The notes under the pieces were generated by a model that saw nothing but the letters and a program-made list of their open reading frames with translations, was not told where the DNA came from and did not search any database. Positions 16,347 to 27,006 of a stretch of DNA of 64,000 nucleotides are shown here, piece by piece (the first letter of the stretch is position 1; each line of letters opens with the position of its first letter). The DNA lies in contig NC_015759.1 of assembly GCF_000219805.1 (NCBI RefSeq), forward strand, positions 62,001 to 126,000. Reading direction: 5' to 3'. The stretch is from Weissella koreensis KACC 15510 (GTDB lineage: Bacteria; Bacillota; Bacilli; Lactobacillales; Lactobacillaceae). A program made the translations under genes and the position numbers.

Positions 16347-19017
16347 ACCAAGTCTTACCCTCATGCGTTTCAACCTTCAAAGGCACAGTCAACTTTACAG
16401 CTGAGTCCATAACTTCAGGTACTAATTTATGCATTAACGTTAATTCGTCTTCAGGTACCTCAAAAATCAATTCATCATGTACTTGAAGTAGCATTTTGGA
16501 CTTAAGTTGCTTTTGTTCCATTACAGATTGCATTTTAATCATAGCAATTTTGATAATATCAGCCGCTGACCCTTGAACCGGAGTATTCATTGCTGTTCGT
16601 TCAGCAAAACTACGTGCATTAAAGCTTTTTGCCTTGATATCTGGTAAATAGCGTCGCCGATGTGCAATCGTCTCAACGTAGCCCTTTTCACGAGCATCTA
16701 AAATAATCTCCTCGGTCCACTTTTTAACTCCACTATATTCATTTAAGTAAGTATCAATTATACTTTTAGCAGTTTTACGATCCGTACCAATATTTTTAGC
16801 CAAGCCAAACTCAGAAATACCATAAACAATTCCAAAATTAACGGCCTTTGCTTGGCGTCTTAAATTACTATCCACGACTGCATCTTCAGCAAGACCAAAA
16901 ATACGACGCGCAGTTGCTGCGTGAATGTCTTCATCATTAATGAAGGCTTGCCGCATTTTTTCATCATTTGTAATATGTGCTAATACTCGTAATTCAATTT
17001 GTGAATAATCAGCGCTTAATAACGACCACCCAGCTTGTTGTGGTTCAAAAGCTTTTCTAATTTGTCGGCCTTCCTCGACACGTACAGGAATATTTTGCAA
17101 ATTAGGATCAATAGATGATAAACGACCCGTTTGTGTCAAAGTCTGTAAGTATCGGGTATGTACTTTTGAATCGCTACCATGAATAACTCGTAGTAATCCA
17201 TCAACATATGTCGATAAGATCTTAGCTAATTGCCGATATTGTAAAATTGATGCAACTAATGGAACGTCTGTCATTTGTTCCAAAACTTCTACTGATGTTG
17301 AATAACCAGTTTTAGTTTTCTTCAAAGGTTTTAGACCCATTTCTTCAAATAAAATCACCCCCAGTTGTTTAGGGGATTGAATATTAAATTCGTGGCCCGC
17401 TTGTTGATGAATCGTTTGTTCTAATTCTGATAGACGCTCGGTTAATTTTGACTGCATGCCCAATAAACGTTCAGCATTAACCGTAATCCCATTAATTTCC
17501 ATATGTGCCAAAACAAACGTTAAAGGCAATTCAATTTCAGTATATAAATCAGTCTGTTCATGCTCATCTAATTTTTGCATGAGTGGCTGTTTTAAGGCGC
17601 CAATTGCTTGTGCTTTACGACCCAAATGTTCAAAAAAATCAGTATCATTATCTATGATCGCAAATTTGGCTCCTTTTCCATAAACTTCATCATCTGTTTG
17701 AACATCGAAATAATTATGCTCATGTGCAATGGTACCTAAATCATTACTATTGTCATTGACATTCAATAAATATGAAACCAGTAGCAAATCAAAATCAACT
17801 CCAGTTAAATCAACGTTATAGCGGTGCAAGGCCACAAATGTTTCTTTTGAATTAAAAACATTTTTCTTGATTTTATTATTTTCCAAGATTCTTTTCACAG
17901 GTGTATCTTGTGATAATAACTCTAAGTCACGACTAGCTAAATACCCTTGTTGTTGATTCCCGATAACAAAACCAACAATAGCTGCGCGATGATAATTTTC
18001 TCCATCTAACTCTACATAAAAGTCAACATCATCTTGTAAAGCTTCTACGTGAGCTAAATTATTAGCTGTTAAAGGAGCAACATTAAGTTTTACAGTAGGG
18101 TTACTTTCATTTTGAGTTCCAGTAATTGTGTATCCTTGATTAGCTAATTTTACTAGTTGTTGTTTAAAATCCAAATGCTGATAAAACGGAATTAAATCCT
18201 GATATTGAATTCCTCGATATGCTAGATCATCTAAATCCAAAGTCACTGGTGCATCAAGACGAATACGAGCTAAATCCCGTGATAAGAAAGCATCATCCTT
18301 ATATTGAATCAAATTTTCTTTGCGTTTAGACTTCTTCATCATATCAATTTGTTCATATAATTCAGGAATATCATGATATTCCTGAATTAACTTAATGGCC
18401 GTTTTTTCACCAATCCCTGGAACACCAGGATAATTATCAGATGGATCACCTTGTAACCCCTTTACTTCAATCACTTGTTTTGGGGTCAAACCGCCATAAA
18501 CATCAGCTACTTCAGCGGGAGTATATTTATCAATTTCAGAGATACCCTTTTTAGTGATCCAAACTGTGATATCGTCATCCACTAATTGACGCATGTCTCG
18601 ATCACCAGTCACAATCGTAACTGCATATCCAGATTCTACGCCTGCGTGAGCCATTGTTCCAATAATATCGTCTGCTTCATAATCAGCTAATTCATAATTT
18701 GTAATTCCATGTAAACGAACCATTTCACGCAGCGGTTCAAATTGCTCCACTAATTCTTGGGGCGTTTTATCCCGATTTCCTTTGTAATTATCGTAGGCAT
18801 TCGTACGGAAAGTTGTTTTCCCAGCGTCCCAAGCGACTAAGGCTTTATCCGGTTCAAATGGATCTACAATCCCATCAAGAAGGTTGTTAAAACCAACTAA
18901 CGCATTAGTATGTAAGCCATCATGATTAACAAATCTGTCCACCTGATTAATGAGTGCATAAAATGCACGAAATGCTAATGAGTTCCCATCAATTAATAAT
19001 AGTTTTGGTTTCCCCAT
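16333..19017 (-). CDS. polA: DNA polymerase I
   Basis: 894 aa from ATG 19017 (AAAGGGG upstream). The N-terminal 5'-3' exonuclease domain (about 1-290) carries LLLIDGNSLAFRAFYAL and the metal-binding DYEADDIIG and VTGDRDMRQLV motifs. The middle domain lacks the DxE proofreading residues, as in Bacillus-type Pol I. The C-terminal polymerase domain has DYSQIELRVLAH (motif A), RRQAKAVNFGIVYGISEFGL (motif B) and QVHDELIFEVPE (motif C). Roles are repair and Okazaki fragment processing. Its 3' end overlaps the vitamin kinase gene. Confidence 0.97.
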   Translation of the reverse strand: MGKPKLLLIDGNSLAFRAFYALINQVDRFVNHDGLHTNALVGFNNLLDGIVDPFEPDKALVAWDAGKTTFRTNAYDNYKGNRDKTPQELVEQFEPLREMVRLHGITNYELADYEADDIIGTMAHAGVESGYAVTIVTGDRDMRQLVDDDITVWITKKGISEIDKYTPAEVADVYGGLTPKQVIEVKGLQGDPSDNYPGVPGIGEKTAIKLIQEYHDIPELYEQIDMMKKSKRKENLIQYKDDAFLSRDLARIRLDAPVTLDLDDLAYRGIQYQDLIPFYQHLDFKQQLVKLANQGYTITGTQNESNPTVKLNVAPLTANNLAHVEALQDDVDFYVELDGENYHRAAIVGFVIGNQQQGYLASRDLELLSQDTPVKRILENNKIKKNVFNSKETFVALHRYNVDLTGVDFDLLLVSYLLNVNDNSNDLGTIAHEHNYFDVQTDDEVYGKGAKFAIIDNDTDFFEHLGRKAQAIGALKQPLMQKLDEHEQTDLYTEIELPLTFVLAHMEINGITVNAERLLGMQSKLTERLSELEQTIHQQAGHEFNIQSPKQLGVILFEEMGLKPLKKTKTGYSTSVEVLEQMTDVPLVASILQYRQLAKILSTYVDGLLRVIHGSDSKVHTRYLQTLTQTGRLSSIDPNLQNIPVRVEEGRQIRKAFEPQQAGWSLLSADYSQIELRVLAHITNDEKMRQAFINDEDIHAATARRIFGLAEDAVVDSNLRRQAKAVNFGIVYGISEFGLAKNIGTDRKTAKSIIDTYLNEYSGVKKWTEEIILDAREKGYVETIAHRRRYLPDIKAKSFNARSFAERTAMNTPVQGSAADIIKIAMIKMQSVMEQKQLKSKMLLQVHDELIFEVPEDELTLMHKLVPEVMDSAVKLTVPLKVETHEGKTWYDAK

Positions 19018-19203
19018 GAGTACCCCTTTCAATTTCAAAAGTTAATCAATAATAATCAACTTATTTTGAGTGTGTTGTAATCTTAATTGTAACAAAATTT
19101 ATAAGCCTAAAACAATTTATTGTTAAAGCTAATTTAATCAACCGAATTTAACCTAAATATATTAAAAATAAGGAGATCAAATTTATATATAAATTATTTA
19201 GAT

Positions 19204-19232
19204 AAAAAAAGCAGGAAACATAATCACCCTGC
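19204..19232 (-). terminator. Terminator of the flippase-ABC operon
   Basis: A short GCAGG/CCTGC stem is followed on the - strand by seven T, 20 bases past the ABC permease stop. Confidence 0.7.
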
Positions 19233-19252
19233 TCTCACTTATTATTCTAATA

Positions 19253-20503
19253 TTAAATATTTTCACGTCTAAAGAGACCAATAAGACTCATTATTCCAGC
19301 TTTAGTCAAATTACCTTCGTTGTACTGCAAAACATTTTTCTTATATACTTTTAGCCCAAAGCGACTAAGGAAAATAATCATTAAAATTTGTAAGATAATT
19401 GCAATCCACAATTCATATGGTTGCGTCAACTGCAATCCTAGTCTAGCGGGCATTAGAGTTTGCGAAGTGAATGGTACAAACGACAAAATTTTAACAATAA
19501 CGTTATCTGGTGAGTTTGAGACCATAAAAGTCAAGACATATCCAAGCATTGCAAGATATGTAATAGGTGAAACCGCCTGCTGAACTTGGCTTTGATCATT
19601 AACTAATGCTGCGATAATTGCCGTCAGAATCAAGTACATGACAATCCCAAAAAAGACCATAATAATGGTAATTATTGCAAAACTAAAATCAACTCCATTC
19701 AAGACACTCATAATCATTTTAAAGGTGGCGTTATCATGAGATATAAATTGATAACTGATCAAACCAACAATAATATAAATTAATAAGTGCACTAAGGCCA
19801 GCCCAATGATACCAGCTAGTTTACCAAAAAATTGAACTGCTGGACTAGTAGCTGCCAACAGAATTTCCATAATACGTGAAGATTTTTCATTCGCAATCTC
19901 ATTGGCAATCATTCCAACATAGGCTGTCAAGAATACAAAAATAAAGATTCCCAGTCCAACCGTTAAAATATAATTAGCTGTTTTGGTTGTTTCACCGCCA
20001 ACACTAGTTCCCTTAGAACTTACCTGCTGCGTTTTCATCTTAGGCGCTGTAGTTAACTTCTGCAATTGATCATTAGTTAAATTCATCGTCTTAGCTTGCC
20101 GTTGCATCGAATACTGATTTAAAACTTGTTTAATTTCATTTTCATCAATTGGATTCCCTTGAGTTGTATTTTTCAATTCATATCCAGTATTATTTTGTTT
20201 TAAATAGCTGTCAATCTTTTTATGTTTTAATAGTTGATCGGCCTTCTTATCATCTGACACTATCTTATATTCAGCCTTAATGCTTTTATCTGCTTTTAAG
20301 GTTTGAACCAAGCTTTGATCCACATTTAATCCGACAACAGAATCGTTATGATTTGACATTGCTGTAAACACAAAGGCAAATACAGCTACCACTAATGCAA
20401 TTAAAAGTGGTGATAGAACCAATGACCAATACCCAAGGGTTTTAATTCTAATTTTAAAAGTTTGTTTAGTAACCAACCATAGTTGTCTTTGAAACATCAT
20501 CAT
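19253..20503 (-). CDS. ABC-2 type permease, NatB-like
   Basis: 416 aa. One N-terminal membrane helix (about 25-50), an extracellular domain of about 130 residues, then six C-terminal helices, with the cytoplasmic coupling motif IANEKSSRIMEILLAATSPA. This is the NatB/YhaP architecture of sodium or antimicrobial exporters. It is translationally coupled to the ATPase by an ATGA overlap, with GAAGGG five bases before ATG. The substrate is unknown. Confidence 0.88.
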   Translation of the reverse strand: MMMFQRQLWLVTKQTFKIRIKTLGYWSLVLSPLLIALVVAVFAFVFTAMSNHNDSVVGLNVDQSLVQTLKADKSIKAEYKIVSDDKKADQLLKHKKIDSYLKQNNTGYELKNTTQGNPIDENEIKQVLNQYSMQRQAKTMNLTNDQLQKLTTAPKMKTQQVSSKGTSVGGETTKTANYILTVGLGIFIFVFLTAYVGMIANEIANEKSSRIMEILLAATSPAVQFFGKLAGIIGLALVHLLIYIIVGLISYQFISHDNATFKMIMSVLNGVDFSFAIITIIMVFFGIVMYLILTAIIAALVNDQSQVQQAVSPITYLAMLGYVLTFMVSNSPDNVIVKILSFVPFTSQTLMPARLGLQLTQPYELWIAIILQILMIIFLSRFGLKVYKKNVLQYNEGNLTKAGIMSLIGLFRRENI

Positions 20504-21396
20504 TGTTTCCCTTCTGTTGCTTCACGTCGGAAAATATCATCCAAAGTTGGAGCCTGTTGTGCAAAGGCTGATACATATCCATCAGCACTGACTAATTTGA
20601 AAATAGCGTGTCCCGCAAGTGGATCAGATAAATGAATTTGTCGCCCTATCCCTCGCCGTTCAATTGACTTAACCCCATCAATTGATTTTAATTGATCATC
20701 TAGTACATCTGATTCAATATATATTTCAGTCCGGCCAAAGGATTCGCGAATATTAGCCACACTCCCTTGTAACACAGTCCTACCAGCGCGTAACATCGTT
20801 AATTCATCCGATAATTGTTCAACACCGCTCATATTATGGGAACTAAATATAATCGTTGCTCCACGTTGTTTAAGTTGCTTAATTTCCTGCATAACAATTT
20901 CAGTATTAACTGGATCCATTCCGGTGAATGGTTCATCTAAAATCACAAATTCTGGATTAAAAATTAGAGTAGAAATCAACTGAATCTTTTGTGCGTTTCC
21001 CTTTGAAAGTTTTTGAACTTTATCATGTATTGTTCCCACTACTTCAAGACGTTTCATCCAATCTTGAAGTTCTAAACGTGCCTCACTACGTTTCATACCA
21101 TGTAGTTCTGCAAAATATAAAACTTGTTCTTCGATGGTCAATTTTTGATAGAGTCCTCGTTCTTCAGGAAGGAAACCTATTCTAGTCCGCATTAGGTCAT
21201 CAATAGGATTTCCATCCCAATTGATGGAACCAGTCGTCGGCTCAATAAAATTTAATAGCATGCGAAAAGTGGTCGTTTTACCCGCTCCATTCTGTCCAAT
21301 GAGTCCCATAATATGACCTGGTTTAACAATTAAATTAATATTATTAACAGCTATTTTATCTCCAAATTTCTTTGAAACATTTTTTAATTCAATCAT
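20500..21396 (-). CDS. ABC transporter ATP-binding protein, NatA/YhaQ-like
   Basis: 298 aa. Walker A GQNGAGKTTT (34-43), signature LSKGNAQKIQ, Walker B FVILDEPFTGMDP, and a C-terminal accessory domain (about 215-298) typical of YhaQ/EcsA-like exporters. The signature has Lys in place of the second Gly (SKGN), as is common in this group. It is encoded between the flippase and the permease in one operon. Confidence 0.9.
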   Translation of the reverse strand: MIELKNVSKKFGDKIAVNNINLIVKPGHIMGLIGQNGAGKTTTFRMLLNFIEPTTGSINWDGNPIDDLMRTRIGFLPEERGLYQKLTIEEQVLYFAELHGMKRSEARLELQDWMKRLEVVGTIHDKVQKLSKGNAQKIQLISTLIFNPEFVILDEPFTGMDPVNTEIVMQEIKQLKQRGATIIFSSHNMSGVEQLSDELTMLRAGRTVLQGSVANIRESFGRTEIYIESDVLDDQLKSIDGVKSIERRGIGRQIHLSDPLAGHAIFKLVSADGYVSAFAQQAPTLDDIFRREATEGKQ

Positions 21397-21423
21397 AAAT
21401 TTCCTCGATCTCGTTAAGACTAA

Positions 21424-22893
21424 TTATTTATTGTAGCGGCGCCGAATGACTTTAGTATACGCTCGAATAATTAACCAAGCTTTAGTAATTAATGGACTAC
21501 GTAATAAAACAATTCCAATTAAATAAACTACAAATCCTAAAATCAATTGGAAAACCGTCGTGCTAGGATATGCTGGCCAATTATAAGTCGAAACAATAAT
21601 CACGAGATACATCAAAAGTCCAGTCACTAAATATTTTGATGTAATTGCTACGATGCGGCCAAAAGCAATGACTTCTCTTGCATAAAATAATTGAATCAAA
21701 AAAATTAAAAATTCAGAAATTAGCAAAGCATAGATGGCGCCAAATAATCCATATTTAGGAATAAATAGTAACCCTAACAAAACGTTTAATAACCACCCAA
21801 GAACTAGAGTCGCGTGAACGATGTTATTTTTACCAGCTAATCGTAAAAATTGTCCACCTAAAATTGTATTCCAACCCAATAAGAGAATTAATGGCGATAA
21901 AACGGTCATCAAAAGTCCAACATCTTTAAACGTTCCACCTAAAAACCAAGTAGTAAAGGTTACCGCTGTGGCAGCAGTACCAAACATAACCGGTACTGCA
22001 AAAGCAGTGACATACTCTACCGCATTATCAATATGTTCAATCAATTTATTGTAATTATTTTCGCGATATATTTGATAAAAACGTGGCATTGTACTTAATC
22101 CGACAGTAACTACAACTACAATAGAAACTTGATTTAATTGTAATGCAGCTTGATAATATCCGATCCAATCCAGCGTGTATGGTTTTAACAAGGTTACTAA
22201 CAATTGCCCAGTTAACGAAAATAATTCAACCCCTAAAATAGTAGTAACTGAGGTTAATCCGGTTTTTAAAAATCTCCATGACCCTAATGAAATTTCATTA
22301 AATAATTCACGTGGCAAACTAAACCACATTAATCCATTTCCAACAATACGGATCACTCCCATTAAGAACAAATAACGATAAGCATCATTAGATGTCTTAA
22401 CAGTAATTAAAATCAACATCAAGAATACAATTTTCATTGATGCTGCCTGTAATAGTGGTCGTGTTTTTTGACGAGTTCCAAGGTAGTACCAAGATAAATC
22501 TAAAAAGCTTCCTATCATTAATAAATAACTCAGCTTAAGTGTTGATTGATTCTGAAGATAACTAATATTCCAACCTGATGCCCAATTAATTAGAAATGAT
22601 AGTGCAAGTCCACCCAGAATCAACATCATCAATCGCATAAACAATACATTCCAAAATATTTTAGGAACTTTTTGATCTTCATAGAGAGCATTATTCAAAC
22701 TAAGTTGAGCTAATAAATTCATTGATCCTAAAAAAATTAAAACAAAAATATCAGTTAGACCTATGGTAAAAGCAACTACCCCATAACTTTGGACACCTAA
22801 AACGTGTAACAAGTAGGATAAAGGAATGAGGGGAATAATAACATTGATAAGTTCATAACTCACCTGATTTAAATATATTCTAAGTCCACGCAT
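21424..22893 (-). CDS. Polysaccharide flippase, PST/Wzx-type
   Basis: 489 aa with 12-14 membrane helices and the MOP-superfamily start (YELINVIIPLIPLSYLLHVLG), plus the central ALQLNQVSIVVVVTVGLSTM. PST transporters flip undecaprenyl-linked oligosaccharides across the membrane for capsule, teichoic or other glycan assembly. No glycosyltransferases are nearby, so the glycan is unknown. The ribosome site GGAG is rather far (about 14 bases) from the ATG. The ABC genes start 27 bases downstream. Confidence 0.85.
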   Translation of the reverse strand: MRGLRIYLNQVSYELINVIIPLIPLSYLLHVLGVQSYGVVAFTIGLTDIFVLIFLGSMNLLAQLSLNNALYEDQKVPKIFWNVLFMRLMMLILGGLALSFLINWASGWNISYLQNQSTLKLSYLLMIGSFLDLSWYYLGTRQKTRPLLQAASMKIVFLMLILITVKTSNDAYRYLFLMGVIRIVGNGLMWFSLPRELFNEISLGSWRFLKTGLTSVTTILGVELFSLTGQLLVTLLKPYTLDWIGYYQAALQLNQVSIVVVVTVGLSTMPRFYQIYRENNYNKLIEHIDNAVEYVTAFAVPVMFGTAATAVTFTTWFLGGTFKDVGLLMTVLSPLILLLGWNTILGGQFLRLAGKNNIVHATLVLGWLLNVLLGLLFIPKYGLFGAIYALLISEFLIFLIQLFYAREVIAFGRIVAITSKYLVTGLLMYLVIIVSTYNWPAYPSTTVFQLILGFVVYLIGIVLLRSPLITKAWLIIRAYTKVIRRRYNK

Positions 22894-23121
22894 TTTAAAT
22901 AATTATTACTCCTTAATTTTTAAAGCATTTATACATAAGTTTATATCTAATTAATGAGGCCTCTTGATAATTAATCAGAGGTAACAATTAGACTAATACT
23001 TAACATTATACAGCAAATTTAATATATCTTGATTGTAATATTCTGCCAATATACAATGTTTACAATTTAAAAATTTGTCACCTAATAAATGATTAAATTA
23101 TGCCTTAGTATTAAGTATTTA

Positions 23122-24141
23122 TTATCCATTAAAAGATCCTGAGACCACAACTTTACCACGAGTATGTCCTTGCTCGACTAATTGGGTTGCTTGCTTAATA
23201 TTATGAGCATTGATTCCCGTTGAAATTTCATGCGTAAGTGTCGATACTAATAATTCAGTTTCAGCCAAATGTGCAATTTTTTCTAAAATTTTACCTTGTG
23301 AAGATAAATTGAAATTATAATCACTTTTAGTAAACATATACTCCCAATCAAAGCTAGCTGACATATCTTTAAAAGCGGTCAATGGTAAATCTTGATTAAC
23401 CCCTACAATAGTTCCCAAATGACCAAAAGGTTCAATTAGGTTCTTCAATTGATCAAGATATGGAATTACATTATATAAAGCAGCGATAAATCCAACCCGA
23501 TTGATCTTATACGAATCTAATGCAGGTTGCAATTCTTGATGATAATCTAAGGGATAAGTGACCCCATGCTCTTTTAACCAATCGAAATTTTCAGGACTAC
23601 TGGTTGCTAATACTTCTAATCCACTCCAATTAGCTAATTGACTCATAATAGAACCTACCCCACCAGCACCATTAATAATTAATAAGCGTTGCGATTGATT
23701 AGCATTTGCTTGTGGAATTAAACCGAACTTTTCAAATAATAATTCATAGGCTGTTAATGCTGTTAGCGGCAACGCTGCTGCCTGAGCATCTGATAAATTA
23801 CGCGGCGCCCGAGCAATCAATCGAGAATCGACAGCCTGAAATTCTGCATAACTTCCATTACGTTTAGTTGATCCTGCATAATAAACGCGATCATTGACCA
23901 CGAAATTAGTAACTTGTGAACCGACGGCCGTAACAATTCCAACGGCATCATAACCCAAAATTTTTGGTGTTGTTTGTTCTGGTGTTGTCTGACGCAACTT
24001 AACATCAATTGGATTGATCGAAACCGCCTTGATTTGCACCAAAACATCATTTGGTAATACCTGGGGCATACCCAATTCAACATCCAAAAAGCTATCACTT
24101 GCTTCTAATGACTTACCCTTATAAAAACCTATTGCTTTCAT
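23122..24141 (-). CDS. Quinone-oxidoreductase-like medium-chain dehydrogenase
   Basis: 339 aa. The GroES-like N-terminal domain (VKAVSINPIDVKLR, GYDAVGIVTAVG) and Rossmann domain (LLIINGAGGVGSIMSQLA) identify the zinc-free QOR/ZADH branch; the structural cysteines of zinc alcohol dehydrogenases are missing. It is likely an NADPH-dependent enone or quinone reductase. The gene stands alone, with about 150 bases of AT-rich spacer to topB and 228 to the flippase. Confidence 0.9.
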   Translation of the reverse strand: MKAIGFYKGKSLEASDSFLDVELGMPQVLPNDVLVQIKAVSINPIDVKLRQTTPEQTTPKILGYDAVGIVTAVGSQVTNFVVNDRVYYAGSTKRNGSYAEFQAVDSRLIARAPRNLSDAQAAALPLTALTAYELLFEKFGLIPQANANQSQRLLIINGAGGVGSIMSQLANWSGLEVLATSSPENFDWLKEHGVTYPLDYHQELQPALDSYKINRVGFIAALYNVIPYLDQLKNLIEPFGHLGTIVGVNQDLPLTAFKDMSASFDWEYMFTKSDYNFNLSSQGKILEKIAHLAETELLVSTLTHEISTGINAHNIKQATQLVEQGHTRGKVVVSGSFNG

Positions 24142-24297
24142 AATGTTTAAATCTCCTGTATTTTCGAGTTCTTTGCCAAATTAACTTAGCTAAAAATATT
24201 ACTTCAAAATCATAAGTTTATGTTTCTATCTATATTAATATCATTATATGTTATTTGACTAATTTTTTTCATTATTATTCGCTTAAGCCATTAATTA

Positions 24298-26490
24298 TTA
24301 TTTATCAAAAACAAATTTCAGTTTACCATCAACCAATTCTAAAATTGCACTAAAAGATTTACCTGCCTTACTTTTAAACCCGCTAATCTCTTTAGTATGA
24401 CCTTTCTTGATTAAATCTTTGATTGCCGTTTTTGGTAGAATTTTACCTGCCCATTTGCTTGGTAAGGAAAAATTACATGCTTCTTTTGAGTTGTAATTAC
24501 TACATCCATAAAATTTGCCTCGATCAATCATATGGCCTGCCTTACAAACTGGACAAATCCCCATATGCTCTTTATATTGATCAGCATTAGTATCTTTTTG
24601 ACTATTTATCTGATCAGTTAATTTTTGATTAGTTTCAATTTGATCTGGAACTTCATTGATTAATTTCAAAATAAATTTTTCGATTTGTTTTAAAAACGAT
24701 GCTTGAGTTCGATTATTTTGACCAATTTCATGTAAGGCCATCTCCCATTGTGCTGTTAATTCAGGCGAATTTAATAGCGGTTGTAACTCAACTGCTTGAC
24801 ATAAAATAATACCCGACATTGTTACAGCTAAACTATTATCTTTAAGTTCAATATAGCTCTTTGCTTTCAATCGTTCGATGATACCCGCCCGAGTCGCTTC
24901 AGTTCCAATTCCTTCAGTTTCTTTAAGAATCTCTTTTTGAGCATCTGCTAAGTCTCTTCCAGCATTTTTCATTGCAGTAATTAAGGTTCCCTCAGTATAA
25001 GCCGATGGTGCAACTGTCACCTTATGTTCATCTAATAAATCAAAATCGACCTTCTGACCGATATCAACTCGAGGCAAGCTAACCTCCCCATTAGCACTAG
25101 ATTTTTTACTGTTTGTCTTAAATAATAATTTCCAACCAGGGGTAGTTATTACTCGTCCCATTGCCTTAAACTGTGCCTGACCTGACTTAACAATAATAAC
25201 CTGTTCATCATAATTCAAATCATCCAAAAACATTGCAATCGTTGTTCTCAATACTAATTCATAAATTGATTTTTCTAAACTAGTTAATTTCATAAATTGA
25301 TTTTTTGTAGGAATCGTTCGTGTTGGAATAATAGCATGATGTTCTTGAACTTTCTTACTATTTACGTAACGTTTTCTAGGTTCTTTATGAGCAATATTAG
25401 CTGTGACATTCGCAAATTCACAATACTGATTAATATTATCCAATAAATATGAAAATTCTTCGTCAGAAATAAATTGCGTATCCGTTCTAGGATAAGTTAA
25501 AAATTTCTTTTCATATAACGATTGAACTGCATCCAAAGTATTTTGTGCTGATGCTTTAAAGGCCTTATTAGCCCTAGACTGTAAAGTTGACAATGAAAAT
25601 AATTTTGGACTAGGTTGCTTCTTTTTATCCTTAATAATGTTATTAATAATTCCAAAGTTATTATTATTTTCTTTTGATTGGCTCTTGTTAACTAAAACTA
25701 ATTCGTTATCTGATAGGAAAACTTTAACCTTATCTTGATTATCAAACCTGATGAATGGGTCTAATTTAGCCTCAAATTCGCTTTTCCCCGTTTTTACATG
25801 TGCCAGCAATTCAATGTATGGTTTTGGTTTAAAATTATCAATCTCCACTTGCCGTTTATAAATCATATAAAGAGTTGGAGTTTGGACACGTCCGATTGAA
25901 AACACACCCCTAATTCCTTGTTTTCGTAACGATAAAGAATATAAAGGGCTTGCGTTCATTCCAACTAGCCAATCACTAAATTCTCTTGTTTGTGCTTCAA
26001 TATATGCCGAATAATGCTGTTTAGCCTCATGCAAATTGGTTAGGCCATCACGAATAGCAGATGATTCTAGTGAATTAATCCATAATCGTTTCATAATTTT
26101 TTCCTGAGGATTAATACCAGATTGATTAATAATCGACCAAGCAATATTTTCGCCTTCACGATCAGCATCGGTTGCAATAATAATTTGATCAGCCTCAGAA
26201 AGTAAATTTTTGACTATTTTAAATTGCTCTGCCTTCCCTTTACCCGTTTTAAATTTAAATTGATCAGGAATAATTGGTAAATTATTAATACTCCAATTTT
26301 TATACTTTTCATCATATTGTTCTGGCAAATAAAGTTCTACCAAATGTCCAAAACCATAAGTTATATAAGTTTCACCATCAAAATATTCATTTGAAACTTC
26401 AATATAACCTTCTCGCTTCTTGCTACTTTTAAATGCCTTAGAATATGCAACGGCCTGCGTTGGCTTCTCGGCTAATATAATGGTTCTCAT
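24298..26490 (-). CDS. topB: DNA topoisomerase III (type IA)
   Basis: 730 aa. The Toprim domain includes ILAEKP near residue 5 and DADREGEN (108-115). GRVQTPTLYMI (200-210) and the active-site region LTYPRTDTQF (331-340, nucleophile Tyr333) are intact. The C-terminus has a zinc-ribbon-like CPVC...GC...C segment (about 645-675). It relaxes and decatenates DNA, resolving replication intermediates. TopB copies are also common on conjugative elements, but no mobility genes flank this one, so it appears chromosomal. Confidence 0.95.
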   Translation of the reverse strand: MRTIILAEKPTQAVAYSKAFKSSKKREGYIEVSNEYFDGETYITYGFGHLVELYLPEQYDEKYKNWSINNLPIIPDQFKFKTGKGKAEQFKIVKNLLSEADQIIIATDADREGENIAWSIINQSGINPQEKIMKRLWINSLESSAIRDGLTNLHEAKQHYSAYIEAQTREFSDWLVGMNASPLYSLSLRKQGIRGVFSIGRVQTPTLYMIYKRQVEIDNFKPKPYIELLAHVKTGKSEFEAKLDPFIRFDNQDKVKVFLSDNELVLVNKSQSKENNNNFGIINNIIKDKKKQPSPKLFSLSTLQSRANKAFKASAQNTLDAVQSLYEKKFLTYPRTDTQFISDEEFSYLLDNINQYCEFANVTANIAHKEPRKRYVNSKKVQEHHAIIPTRTIPTKNQFMKLTSLEKSIYELVLRTTIAMFLDDLNYDEQVIIVKSGQAQFKAMGRVITTPGWKLLFKTNSKKSSANGEVSLPRVDIGQKVDFDLLDEHKVTVAPSAYTEGTLITAMKNAGRDLADAQKEILKETEGIGTEATRAGIIERLKAKSYIELKDNSLAVTMSGIILCQAVELQPLLNSPELTAQWEMALHEIGQNNRTQASFLKQIEKFILKLINEVPDQIETNQKLTDQINSQKDTNADQYKEHMGICPVCKAGHMIDRGKFYGCSNYNSKEACNFSLPSKWAGKILPKTAIKDLIKKGHTKEISGFKSKAGKSFSAILELVDGKLKFVFDK

Positions 26491-26585
26491 TACACCTTTT
26501 TCCCTTCATCACTTAAATATATAGGCTCATACGTTGTAAATATAAATTTCATGTTCAAGCTTATATTTTAATAATTTTTATAAAT

Positions 26586-26631
26586 AAAAAAGCAGCAGAT
26601 AGTTAAGACAACTTTCGCCTCTTCCATCTGC
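26586..26631 (-). terminator. Decayed terminator-like hairpin
   Basis: GCAGAT (26595-26600) pairs with ATCTGC (26626-26631) around a 25-base loop, with a - strand T run. Its loop shares AAGTTGTCT with the guaC terminator, suggesting a diverged copy. Confidence 0.45.
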
Positions 26632-26960
26632 CTGTTAGCTCAGTAAATTTATATAATAAACGGCCAACCCATAGTTAAATTAGTGATATCGCATATAATT
26701 TAACCAACCATTTCAACTTGTCATTCCATTACTGTTGGCTAGTTTGACATAGGTTATTTTATTTATCTGTTTTATTTTGTTAAGTTTAAAATGAGCATCA
26801 TTAACTTTCCATTATCAAAATTGACGTGTAAAAATTATAAATTAATTTAATAACCTAATTCAGCAAAATTTATACCATTTCAAAAACATATTAATTTCGC
26901 CATTAATTCTAACCTAATACATAAAAATTATAAACCACTCTGATTGTAATATGCAAGCTT

Positions 26961-26991
26961 AAAAAAGGCTGAGACAACTTATGCCTCAGCC
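26961..26991 (-). terminator. Terminator of guaC
   Basis: GGCTGAG pairs with CTCAGCC, followed by six T on the - strand, 16 bases past the guaC stop. Confidence 0.85.
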
Positions 26992-27006
26992 TTTCTAATA
27001 ATAAAT

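Larger units (their letters stand above)
26491..27006. other. Gene-free 516-bp spacer with two hairpins
   Basis: Very AT-rich sequence between topB and guaC. I find no credible frame with a ribosome site on either strand. It holds the guaC terminator (26961-26991) and a second, decayed terminator-like hairpin near 26586-26631. The roughly 330 bases between the hairpins hold nothing I can name; a small RNA ending at the second hairpin is possible but unsupported. Confidence 0.5.

Noticed and set aside
24298..26490. topB as a sign of an integrated conjugative element.
   Set aside because: No relaxase, type IV secretion, integrase or replication genes flank it; the neighbours are ordinary chromosomal genes.
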